NCBI GenBank assembly: GCA_025201375.1 | Contig: JAIWZP010000027.1 | Span: 124,001 to 188,000, forward strand | Length of the DNA stretch: 64,000 nt | Source of the DNA: Gongronella butleri | Taxonomy: Eukaryota; Mucoromycota; Mucoromycetes; Mucorales; Cunninghamellaceae | Reading direction: 5' to 3' | Shown: positions 1 to 9,922 of the stretch, one piece after another | Layout of the letters: every line of letters starts with the position of its first letter | How positions within the stretch are numbered: position 1 is the first letter of the stretch | Program-made: the position numbers and the translations under genes | Notes under the pieces: generated by a model | The model's input: the letters and a program-made list of their open reading frames with translations, nothing else | What the model was told of the DNA's origin: nothing | Database searches by the model: none

Positions 1-360
1 GTGGTGTCCTTGAGCATGTCGCGCCACAGGGGTGCCGCGTCTTCCTTGTCAACAACACCACCAGGGTACGCGTACGCGTGCGAAAAGCTGCTTCGCCCAT
101 TTCTGTATCCAAAAACAAGGCATTGAGCATTATTTACTGCCCGATGCATCGCGGTGTCGTCTTCTTTCACTGTACCTCTTCATCATTAGCACACGATAGT
201 CGGCGTCTGCGTGCGTCTTGCCAGCAAGAGGCGCGGCAATAATCAAACTACAACAAAAAGTGCCTGTGTGAGAGGCTGCGGTCGTATGACTCTGCCGTTT
301 CCACGGGTCCCTTTACGTCGCAGAGGGGCGAATACTGAGCTTGGGAGCGGTGGTCGTCAT
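1..360 (-). CDS. Nudix hydrolase, NUDT19-like, 3' end beyond the left edge
   Basis: Partial gene. Exons on the minus strand are 360-317, 247-176 and 102-1, joined by GT-AG introns that keep frame. About 72 residues are visible. They begin MTTTAPKLSIRPSATLI, where the RPSATLI stretch looks like the first strand of a Nudix fold. A strand with DYRVLMMKRN follows, then YAYPGGVVDKED, which matches the FPGGxxDxxD segment preceding the Nudix box in NUDT19/NUDT8-type proteins. The catalytic Nudix box itself lies off the edge. The ATG follows a pyrimidine-rich leader, as in other genes here. NUDT19-family enzymes hydrolyse CoA and acyl-CoA esters to phosphopantetheine derivatives in peroxisomes; that this one does so is inference. 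It is transcribed in the same direction as the acyl-CoA oxidase, about 590 bases downstream of it. Family call fairly sure, substrate not. Confidence 0.75.
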
Positions 361-948
361 GTAGGAACGTCTGGACACTGAAAAGAAGAAAAAAAAAGAA
401 AAGTAGGAAGGAAAAGGAAAAGAGAAACAAAGAGACGTGAGGCGCTGCAGAGAGCCACGATAGCGTTTGACTAAGCTATTTACCCACAGCAGCAAGCCGT
501 GACATATGGTTTGGAAAAAAAAAATGGGGAAAAAGAGGGGTGACGGACGGTCAAATCCGTGTGAAAAATATTTAGGCGCTCAATTCAGGGGTCCAGTCCG
601 AATTCGGCGCGCAAGCATTGGCACACCGACACAGTGTGATCACACCAACAAAGGCGAGACGCGTCGCCATTTATCAAAAGAACCCAAAGAACCGAGGACG
701 CGGCTAAAAATATAGTACAAAAAAAGCAATAAAAACGCGCAAAAAAACACGCTGATCCGGCCCATTGAGATCTGACCGCGCTTCGCCTCTCCGCCTCCTT
801 CCTTTTCTCAATTGCAGAGTGCGATTTATTCGTGCCTCACGCCTCCATTTCTTATTGACACATGGATGACGGTGCTTTTTTGATGATATACCCCAAAAAA
901 AGTACAAAGAGATGGTTTTAATTTTTAAAAAAGTACAGAATCTAGAAT
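361..948. other. intergenic: Nudix leader and acyl-CoA oxidase 3' flank
   Basis: It holds the pyrimidine-rich 5' leader of the Nudix gene (minus strand, about 361-430) and the 3' flank of the acyl-CoA oxidase. The open frames here are low-complexity or unconvincing. I see no further gene. Confidence 0.6.
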
Positions 949-3382
949 CTAAAGCTTGGATGGGGTCTTGGGATTGGCGTCGTAGCCACGCAGGCGCGCG
1001 ATGCCCTGGGCATCGACATGCCAATTGGCATTGCCCGCATGAATGAGGGGTTTAAAGTAGTCGTCGTAGCCATCGACCACAGAAACATGGTTCAGAGGCT
1101 CTTGCTCGGCCATCTGGGTCAGGCGCTCATACACGCGGCCGTCGGACGCACCTAGAGCCGAATTGAGCAGATAGTCGGGGAAATCGAACGCGTCCACGAG
1201 CGCGACAGCATTGGGGCGCACGCGCTTGAGTGTGAGGATGACCTGCTTCTTGAGCAGGCTGGCCTGTGCGGGCGAGACGAAGCCAGATGTCAAAACGTCG
1301 GCTGCTTCCTGTTCAAGCGTGGTGAGCGCGTAAAGCAAGGCGACATCGGCCAAAGATGTGCGCAGGATCTCATCGTTGCTACCAAACACGCCCTGGAAAA
1401 AATTGGACACCATGATCAACTGGCAATGCGCGCGGCTGATGCGATACACCTCGACGAGCATGTCATTCCACGAAGTCTTGTCCACGTCAATCGCATGCAC
1501 CGCTTGCTCAATCATAAATGCGACGCGGTTCTTGAAGATGGACAGCAATGTCTCGGGATTGAGCCAGTCCTCCAGGGACGCCACCGTGCACCGCGATTGA
1601 GGGCTCGCAAGGTAATCACTGATGTATCGTGCCGAGAAATTGACCTGTTTGGCCTTTTCTGACATCTTGCCCGCACGCAGATTCCGATACGTCTTGAGCA
1701 GGTAGCGCGTCGTCTGCTGCGTCAGCAAATAGTTGTCACCTTCCCACTATAAGAAAGCATGTCAGACACGTCAATTCCGCTTTTTTTTTTTTTGATTTTT
1801 TTTGATTTTTTTTGATTTTTTTTGACGTTTTTTGACTTTTTCTTTTTTTTACCGTGGCCTTTGGCAGGTAATCTTGGTAAAACTGGCCGAGGCCAGATGA
1901 GAGGAGATAGCCATGGCCACCACAGGCACGGCGGGACTCTTCAATGGCGGCGACAGCCATTGTCGTTGTCAAGGACTTTAGACCCGAGGAAGACGCGTGC
2001 AAATCAGCCAAGTAGGAAAAGTCGCCACGCGCCATGTGTTCCTGATTGTCATAGTACATCTTGTGCATAGCTTGGCCGGTGAAATGGCAAGCATAAGCTT
2101 GAGCAATGATGGGCAACAGGCGATATTGCTGCATGGTATAATCGAGGACGGGCGTCTCGACGGTCTTTGTGCTGTTGCCAACCGTGATGGTCTTTGGATT
2201 GGCGGCGTCCGAGCCTTGCGAGCGAATGGAAGAATAGCGAACAGCAACAGTGGCGGCGCGCGCAATCACATAGCGCGATTCCATGACGATGTTGGCGCGC
2301 ACAAAGACCATGGTGCCGTACGAGAGCTTGGCATTGGGTGGCGTGATGTACTCACCCGTGCGCTTGTCAACCTGCGAGAAGCGCGCAAGCAGCGAAATGT
2401 GCGGGATGCGGAGATGATCAAACAGAATAAATCCATTGTCGACCGTCGAAAAGCCGAATTTCGGCCCAATGTCGCCGACCGTGATGCCTGGCAATGGCTC
2501 GTGCGTCTTGAGATCGCGGATCTGCACGCAGAATGGATGTGGACCATGATCCTTGCCATTGGTGACAAGACGCGCCATCACGATCGCGTGCGTTGCCGTC
2601 TTTCCCAAACCACCAATCCACCACTTGGAAGCCGTCAGCGTCGGCGAATGCAGATCAAACGTCTCTGTAGACGTGTCGTACGTCGCCGTGGTCTCGAGAC
2701 CGCGCACATTGGAGCCATGGCTAACACGAAAGAAAAAAAATAAGAACAAGACCCCCTTTTTCCATTTTTCTTGATAAAACACCTACGAAAGCTCTGTCTG
2801 TCCATAGCATCCAATGATCTCGTAACGTTGGGCAGGTTTGAGAAATAACTCTTGCTGTTCCTCGGTTGCCTGGCCCTCCAGCGTGGGCATAAACATGGAT
2901 CGATGAAGGCGAAACTAGAAGAAAAATGAATGAGGACACACAAACTCCAGCATTCTATCGCATTCATACCGGTCCTGCTTCATCAAACAGCAAGTCCACA
3001 AGGAGGACGTCTTCATAGGACCAATTGTGCTTCCTAAATCAGGGGGGAGGGGAGAAAAGACGCGAAAAAAAATCAGAATGATTTGCCACCGCTAATTTTG
3101 ACACACTTACTTGATCAGCTCAGCAATGCGGCTGGCGGCTTGCATGGCCTTTTTGAAGCGGACGTCTCTTCCATGGAAATAGCGGTGCGACTTGTCGCTG
3201 AGGACGGGATCGTTGACTAGGATATCGAGCAATTCCTTCTTCTTTGCGAGGTAGTCCGCGCCGTAAATACGTTCACAGAGGGCCTTGCTGTCAAACGAAG
3301 CGTGCTGTCGCTCTTGAGCTAGCAAGTCCACGCCTTGAGGCTCGCTGGGACGCAAATGGGTAGGGAAACAGGTAGGCGACAT
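949..3382 (-). CDS. peroxisomal acyl-CoA oxidase
   Basis: It catalyses the first, H2O2-producing step of peroxisomal beta-oxidation (acyl-CoA to trans-2-enoyl-CoA, FAD-dependent). Exons on the minus strand are 3382-3111, 3033-2970, 2914-2787, 2720-1853 and 1746-949, giving 709 residues, near the usual 650-750. The N-terminal helical domain has [16 protein letters not shown]. The flavin and substrate core has [19 protein letters not shown], then [17 protein letters not shown]. The oxidase domain has [12 protein letters not shown], the stretch that normally carries the catalytic Glu in the acyl-CoA oxidase C-terminal region. The protein ends in SKL, a canonical peroxisomal targeting signal type 1. 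The start at 3382 was chosen because a pyrimidine-rich leader runs into it; an upstream exon cannot be excluded. The last intron is filled with a T-rich tandem repeat. Chain-length specificity is unknown. Confidence 0.95.
1781..1850. repeat. T-rich decamer repeat inside an acyl-CoA oxidase intron
   Basis: About four near-identical units of the form TTTGATTTTT, then diverged TTTTGAC units, occupy most of the last intron. On the coding strand the intron is therefore A-rich from just after the 5' splice site, which suggests replication slippage. Confidence 0.85.
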
Positions 3383-5038
3383 TCAAAACGAAAGGAAAGA
3401 GTGCAAGAAAAAACGACAAAAAGCAGAAAAAGGTGGGGATTTAAATGCGCTCTTCCCCGCATTTGGGCTCGACTCCCACATTTGGCATTGCGCTTACACA
3501 ATCCTAATTCTCGGCGTGCGTTTTTCCCGACGGAAACATGTCAGCTCATTTGATTGGGCATCTAGCAGGTGTCAAAAAAGTGACGCTTTTTTCGCGTTTC
3601 TACAGTTTCTCCTATAAAACAACCCACTTGCTCTTGCTCTTGATCGGCACTGAAATGTGTAATACTGTCGCTTGCCTCCAGATGCCTTACAAACATGATC
3701 AACTATAATTTTCGTTTTTTTTTTTCAATTAATCCAGTCTCAGTGCCATTTCTCTCAATGGAATGCTGCGCTGCTGCCTAATGATTATTATATTTTTCGT
3801 TCAAGGCGATATCATACATTAATAACCTGGAGGAAAGGCCAAGAAGATTGACGTTCTTTGACCATCCTGATCGATTTCTCTGAATTTTTTCACGTTGCAC
3901 TTTGAATTGAGCATTCTGTCAGAAAAAAAAATCATCCCAGCGCCTGTTGTCAGTCCATATGACATTCACAAATTCGAGCTTCCGCAAACGTAAAAAAATC
4001 TGTCAGCAGCAAGTGCCCGAGAAAATGCACAAAACGACAAAAGCACGATTTTTACGATATTCGTTTTGGATTTTTGCACACAAATACATACAGTAAAGCA
4101 TTTGATCTGCGCATCCGCCCATGTTTCAATCTCAGTGGACAGAAACTGACGCGTGACATTATTTCAATGCCTGAAGCATCGCGCTACACTGCACGAAAAC
4201 GTGCACATTTATCTTTTAAAAACCAAGGAGCGTGTTTTTCTGACTTTGGCGGCCTGCTGTGCCTCCAGAATTTTTTTTTACAGCCCGTTCGCCCGCCAAT
4301 GAAAAGCACGTCACGGCATAAACTCTAGCCCAGTGCTCAAGTCAGATCTGCCCGATTTTTTTTTTTTTTGGACTCAAAAATGCCAAAAACAATAGATTTG
4401 CACCATTTTGCATTCATCTCGCGATCTTTATGGTCGAGCCCGCCCAAAATTGACTGCATCGCGTTCAGCGCAAAATTTGCAGCAAAAAAGCTTAAATCAC
4501 CAATGCGCTATGACCACTTTTAAAAAATTCAGGGGTCACTCAGGGCGGCCAAATCATCCTCGATTTGAATGCGCAGTTTTGATTTGCACGTTTTGCTCGG
4601 CTGAGAAGACATGTGTAAAATGGTATTTTGAGGAAATTTAACTACCAACACCAAAACATCCTTAATTAACATATGATAGTAAATTTGCCAGTAAAACGCG
4701 ATGCAAAGTATAGCAAAAAAAAAAAAGAAAAAAAGTCGTGACTTGATTGGCCCATCGAGACGCGCCCGTGTTTTGGCATTTTGCCGGCATGATCTATCAA
4801 GAGTGTGAGTTGCTGACTCTGGCCAGATAACTTCTATTATTTTTGAGCCACTCCCGCAGCATTGAAGGGGACGCTTTAAATTCAGCTCTTTTAAATGCGC
4901 TGCTATATTGCTCTTGGCCAGATCTTATCATACTCAGCAATGACTTGCGAATCTTGAATCATGTGTTATCATAGCTTTAAAACAAAAAGATGTCCATCCC
5001 GTGGACATTTTTTACAATGTTTATTGAAAGATTGATTA
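3383..5038. other. gene-poor stretch
   Basis: AT-rich sequence between the acyl-CoA oxidase start and the 3' end of the small secreted protein gene. It contains one dispersed-repeat copy (4230-4630, listed separately). No open frame with coding character and no RNA gene is recognised. Confidence 0.6.
4230..4630 (+). repeat. dispersed repeat family B, uninterrupted copy
   Basis: The stretch matches 47255-47352 plus 48153-48400 in order and orientation. Shared blocks include GGCCTGCTGTGCC, GCATCGCGTTCAGCGCAAAA, GCAAAAAAGCTTAAA and TTCAGGGGTCACTCAGGG. The other copy is split by about 800 bases between the two blocks, so this copy represents the empty site. It is non-coding in all frames and its ends are not sharply defined. 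Confidence 0.75.
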
Positions 5039-5425
5039 TCAAGAATTGGCGTAATCATGTTGAGTCGTATAATCAAAAAATAAGTTACAAAAAGTTACCA
5101 GGTTGGCAACGGAAATTCCACCGCACTTGAAGCAGTGGTTGGAACCGGTCGAATTGGCAGATCCGTTTTCTTCGTCAAGAAGCGACGAAATGTCACGACG
5201 GCGGTTGCGATTGTTCTTGATCTTTTGCTGGATGTACTTGTAAACCTCTTCCTCATTGAGAGCAGCATGGCCAGCCATGGAGCCATGATCACCGCCCGTC
5301 ATATAGTACCAAAGTGAGCAATCAATACGATCAAAACAAATCTTGTTGCATCCGGATGCTTCTGTGACCCAAGCAAACAAAGCAACCATAGCAAAAATGA
5401 CTTGCAAAAGGATTTCGAAACGCAT
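5039..5425 (-). CDS. small secreted cysteine-containing protein, family unknown
   Basis: A single-exon frame of 128 residues. The N-terminus MRFEILLQVIFAMVALFAWV is a hydrophobic signal peptide, with likely cleavage near TEAS/G at residues 23-24. The mature part has scattered cysteines (GCNKICFDRIDC, HCFKCGG, TFC) and a basic KNNRNRRRD stretch that could be a processing site. A TATA-like element lies about 70 bases upstream. The C-terminus may be shortened by splicing, because a GTAACT donor follows VANL. I do not recognise the family. It resembles the fungal small secreted proteins in general features only, and no sequence similarity to the secreted protein at 29670 is evident beyond the signal peptide. 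Confidence 0.6.
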   Translation of the reverse strand: MRFEILLQVIFAMVALFAWVTEASGCNKICFDRIDCSLWYYMTGGDHGSMAGHAALNEEEVYKYIQQKIKNNRNRRRDISSLLDEENGSANSTGSNHCFKCGGISVANLVTFCNLFFDYTTQHDYANS

Positions 5426-5490
5426 TTTGGAGGTCTTGAGAGTCTTGATCTGTTAGTTTTTTGGACAAAGATTGTAGCATACCCATCCAC

Positions 5491-5499
5491 TATATATAT
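5491..5499 (-). promoter_or_regulatory. TATA-like element of the small secreted protein gene
   Basis: TATATATAT lies 66-74 bases upstream of the ATG at 5425, read on the minus strand. The assignment is by position and sequence only. Confidence 0.4.
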
Positions 5500-5687
5500 T
5501 TTCTATCCTTTGATCTCTCATATGAAGTTACAGCTTTAATGATGGTAAATGAAACGTTTGATAGCGGTGCCGCTTTCCGTAAAATGGGCCCTCTACTCCA
5601 TGAAAATCATGTGTTGATGTTACTTTTTGGAAAAAAAATGAAACAAATCGTCGGTACACACACAAACATGCCAAAGGAGCTTCTTCT

Positions 5688-5862
5688 TTAATTGAGGATC
5701 ACTCTGTCGTTTCCTGGTCAATTCACGATGGCTGATTGAATCCGTGAAAAAAAATTGGGGTTTACCTCTGCTCTTCGAGATGCAATTCCCCCACGCTCGG
5801 ATGCACAAAAAGCGAATCATAAGCGAGAGCGATACAAACCAAAGTAGAAGAACAGCATCCAT
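5688..5862 (-). CDS. possible two-exon secreted micropeptide (40 residues)
   Basis: Exons 5862-5766 and 5713-5688 join through a 52-base GT-AG intron to give 40 residues. The start MDAVLLLWFVSLSLMIRFLC is strongly hydrophobic, like a signal peptide or single membrane segment, and a short polar tail with SKSRGNDRV follows. There is no homology call. The hydrophobic start could be chance in AT-rich DNA, so this is a candidate only. Confidence 0.22.
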
Positions 5863-6889
5863 TTAAGACCGCACACTGCCATAGGGATTACAGGACGTAG
5901 CTGAACGTGGTTAGCTTTCATGATTCACATGTTGACGTGAAAGCAATATATTAGAATTGATGGACAGCAATCATAGACAAAAAAAAAACAGGAGAGGAAG
6001 TAGAGTGAAAAATACACGCGTGTTGCCCCCAAACGTGTTTGACATGATTCCGTGTAACGAGGTGCAGAAAGCGAGCCAATTAGTACGCAGTGTGTCCGCC
6101 GAGCGAGTCGCTTTGACTTAGGTGACACACGTTCACCTGCCGTGCGCTTGATTTATTAAAGCCGCAGCACGACCATGGCCAATTGTAATTGGCTCATAAA
6201 TGATGTTTTCTGCGACATCATCCATGGTCGCGCAACCCCCTAACAGTGCTCGCGCGCCGCTTTTCAACGAGCCAAGCCCACATCGTCGTGGGACGCATTC
6301 CTCGCGCATAAGTGCAAATGCCAAAATTGTGCCAATTTTCCTGGCGATTCCCTTTTACAAATTTGCAAAGCCATCAGATGGGTACAAAACTTGGTAGGCA
6401 AGTGCGTGCCGATGTCTCATCAACCCGTGGCCGATCCCTGAGCAAACAAATTAGCCATTGACGCGATATCCTCGTTCAAACATGCAAAATTCGTCATTTT
6501 AATATATTGATTGCTCGAGCATCCCACGGCCGCGCAATCTCTCGGTCGACGTAGGTGATATAGCACGACGGGGGTGTGGACTTTATGTGCGCGACGCCAG
6601 CGCATAATGCTTACCCTACGCCAAGGATGGCTGCGTTGCGCACACCAGAAAGTGGTTAATTTTCAGCGCATGGCAGCATGACATCTGACACATTGGACGA
6701 CACCCAATGTCATTCCCTGTCGAGGCAAACGCATAGGGCCGCCATCAACTGCATTGACGAAATTCACGGTAGTATTTCCAGCCTTCTTCGAAAACGATTT
6801 TTAAAATGGGCAATTGCAGCTTCAAGTAGCCATTTCTCGACAGAGCAGCAGAGAATTGCGTCGTTTATGAGCATTTTAATTTGAACTAG
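5863..6889. other. gene-poor stretch
   Basis: No convincing gene. The open frames of 60-68 codons lack coding bias or motifs. Confidence 0.5.
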
Positions 6890-7440
6890 ATGGTGATGGA
6901 CACAGAAATACAACATTGTCAAGTTTCATCGCGATCAAAGAACAATTTGACAAGCCAATGTTGGTTTTGTAAAAAACAAGGGTGCGAGGCTACCTTGATA
7001 CACGTATTTTTTGATTTCCTCTTTTCATGAGAAATTAAAACCCGGTGGTCAACTCGATCATTATGCAGATGAATCCGAAATTCCATTATTTTGCAACTTT
7101 AGCACTGGATCTCGAAATGTTCTGTAGATCGTGGTGAAACTGGCACGACTCGAATAAGGCACACTCGGGTGTCGTCATTTCCCGCTTGTTTGCTTGCCCG
7201 ATAAACAAGGTTTCCATGCTTGCAAAATCCATTTAAGGATTTGAACAATTATCTAACTCATTTTTTCTCGACAACGGAAAGAACGACGTCCAGAGCTTTT
7301 AACGTGTCAAAGGCACCATTTGGATCTCTCCCCAGATGAGTCCAGCTGCACCGCGATCCGATCAAAACCGACGGAGAAAGTAGCTTTTTTCGATATTTTC
7401 GTTAATGGCAGTTTGCTCGACAACGGTTGAGTCAACCTGT
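6890..7440. repeat. dispersed repeat family A, forward fragment plus inverted copy
   Basis: Bases 6890-7000 match the forward module at 62140-62200 (TCAAnGAACAATTTGnnAAGCCA). Bases about 7030-7430 match the same module of the 48840 and 61915 copies as their reverse complement, including the blocks for TTTTGATC..ATCGC, TTTGACACGTTAAAAGC and GACACCCGAGTG. Opposite orientations side by side suggest a rearranged or nested insertion. Non-coding. Confidence 0.7.
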
Positions 7441-7524
7441 AAGTTTTATTCCAGATTTGCTAACAAACAGGGGGGAAAGCGTCTAATGGGATGACTTGTA
7501 GGGCGCTTACTTGAGCAATCGCCA

Positions 7525-8300
7525 TGTTTGAAAATCTCGGATTTTCCAAGGGGTGCAATCGAGGATTTGAAAACAGCAAAATTAAAGTCCTCAGATCGCC
7601 ACGCCATTCAACCGCAGGGTTATGTCACTCCAATGACCGATACAGATGCAATAAAAAAAGGAGGTGCATCAGCTGGTTTCCGCGTAAATTGCAATTTGCC
7701 TCTTTTTTTCGTCTCAAGTCAAAGTCGACGAAAATTGGCCACAGAGCTGTAAAACATAGACCACCAGAAAGATCTCAGTCTGCTGCGTACATGGATATCG
7801 ATGATCACTACAAAAAACGAGATCCGGGCAGAATTGATGCGAGCAGGCCGTTTGCGGGGCAACTTTGACGCGTGAAAAACCGCGTCAGACATCGTGTTGC
7901 ACGCGTCTCTTCCTGATCAATTTCATGCATATGGCGTCGCTCTTGCTCGTGGGCGCGTCGGCGCGGCTCTATGGACGCGTTTTTCCCATGCAATTCGCGC
8001 TTGAATTTTAATCTAAAATTACGAATTGCTCGTCAATCACCAGATCGACTCCACTGGTTTTTGGCGTTTTCCGTGGTCTCTCCCTGTATTGTCTCTTGTG
8101 TGGAAGTTTGATGGAAATCTGAAGACCCATTTTTTCAATTTTGGTTTGGGCGCTCGCCACGACTAAAATTTGATTTGCGTGTGGCGCGCCTCGATGCCTT
8201 TTGGCACCTTGCAAGTTAGGTGCCATTCGAGGTTTCTAGCCCGCCATTTCACGCTACACCGTGTTTTGGGTCGTCATCGGGACTGGCTGATCAATTTTAG
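7525..8300 (+). repeat. dispersed repeat family A, long copy
   Basis: It carries, in order, the ATTTTCCAAGGGGTGCAATC module, the GATCGCCACGCCATTCAACC module, the AAAACCGCGTCAGAC module, the GTGGGCGCGTCGGCGCGGCTC module, the AATTGCTCGTCAATC module and the TTTTCAATTTTGGTTTGGGC module. The same order recurs near 17.6-18.5, 43.1-44.06 and 50.44-50.95 kb. Stops interrupt all frames, so it looks non-coding. Confidence 0.75.
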
Positions 8301-8819
8301 TTGCCCTTCTGTTAAAATGGGCCATCTGGGGTGTTTCTCCTGGTACACTCGTGCAAATGGTCACAAATGCATATTGAGGGCGAAATGCATTGATCGTGGC
8401 CGTGCACGGCGCCAAAAAATGAGTGCAGACATGTAAAATAATCTCAATCTCCTTTTTCCTTGTTAATGCATCAAAGAAAGCTCAAAAAAACAACGCAAAC
8501 GATCTCTCTCCACTTTTTTTTTTGTCGCTGCATCACGATTTCCCACTCCAGATCGTTGTTGGACACGCGATGCAGCGAGACTAACAAAAAATATCATATT
8601 GTCACAACGCAATGCCTTTTTCCTTTTGCCATCACACAAATTACAGTATTGTCATCAGATAGAGGACGACATGGTGTACTTGCACGTGGATTACTGAGAT
8701 TGATGAAAAATATTATCATACAAGTTTCAGCAGTATGGACGCGTACCAGAAAAAAGCGGCATTATTTGCGAATAATTATAGTAAAGGCGCGTGATCATTT
8801 GGACCGCAATTGTGGAACA
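8301..8819. other. inter-repeat stretch with a hairpin
   Basis: An imperfect inverted repeat near 8524-8582 pairs GTCGCTGCATCACG with CGCGATGCAGCGAGAC around a loop of about 28 bases. There is no gene. It may be the end of a short foldback element. Confidence 0.4.
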
Positions 8820-9235
8820 CAATCCTCGAGCGTACGTATCATCCAATTCATACGCATGGGGTATCTCTTGCTAGTGGACGCGTCGGGGTGACTCCGTGAG
8901 CGCTTTTTTTTGTGCAATGCACCGTTGAAATTATTCTAAAAACTCGAATTGCTCGTCAAGCAGTTATTCGATCCCACTCTTTTTTGGTATTTTTCGTGGT
9001 TTCTCCAAACCCTGTTCCTTGTGGGAAAGTTTAATGCGATTCTGAGGACCAATTTTTTCTATTTTAGATGGGGATTTTGACGATATGATAGCCGATATTA
9101 GATTTTTGCGCGTGGCGCACTTTTGACAGCTGCAACTTGACTCCATTGTGACTCCCACAGGAGTTTCTAGCTTGCCACTTGACATTAGGACGTGTTTCGG
9201 CTTCTGCAGTGGCGTGTTTGCCAAACTAAACATGG
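8820..9235 (+). repeat. dispersed repeat family A, 3' modules
   Basis: It shares GCTAGTGGACGCGTCGG, AATTGCTCGTCAAGCAG, GTGGTTTCTCC and the TTTTGACAGCTG.AACTTG...GAGTTTCTA modules with the other copies. The last module is also found at 62390-62480. Confidence 0.7.
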
Positions 9236-9922
9236 ATTCAACGCTAAAAATCATGATACAACAAATATAAATCGGTCAGCTTGTTTTTCACGTCTCAAAA
9301 CTCGACCGAGAGATGCTGGACATCGAATTCCAACTGTCTCATGCTCTGCTGGTGAGCAAATTAGTGCAGATTCTACAGGTATGGTGCAAAATCAGCGCAA
9401 AACGAGAGCAAAATGAGCAAGATCGCCGAAACCTCAACAGAATCATCTCAGTATGGCAGACAAGCGCTTTCAATTGATTGCCTCGCTGACTCTAAGCATC
9501 AATTTCCTAGGTGGATGTCATTTTTTTTTTTTTTTTTTACTTCGCAGCCAAAAACTGATCTTGTGCGACGTCACATGACCACCATTGTGGGACTCTTTTT
9601 GGTATGACCCCTGAGAAACAATTGTTTTCCCAGACGTTGTCTGTTGCTCAGGGGTAGAAGACCAGTAAAGCAAGGGCCAACGATGCTTCATGTTGGTATT
9701 CAATGGATCTTGGCAAATATTAAATGCTGGCAATGGTTTCATGGATCTCCAACGCATCCGGCGCTCAGATCACAAATAGGGGCCAATCGGGGTGCTCAGG
9801 AACTGTAGAAACGGCGCTAGAATTAAAAAAAAATTTTTTTTTTTGCCCCTTTCTTCTCTTAATCTATATTTTTGCCCCGTCTATTTTTTCTTCTTTTCTT
9901 CCTTTTATTCATACACTCCTCC
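9236..9922. other. sugar transporter upstream region
   Basis: No gene. A hairpin at 9607-9655 (ACCCCTGAG pairing with CTCAGGGGT) and a T/C-rich leader from 9830 to the ATG at 9923 are visible. Either could be part of the transporter promoter or a repeat remnant. Confidence 0.4.
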
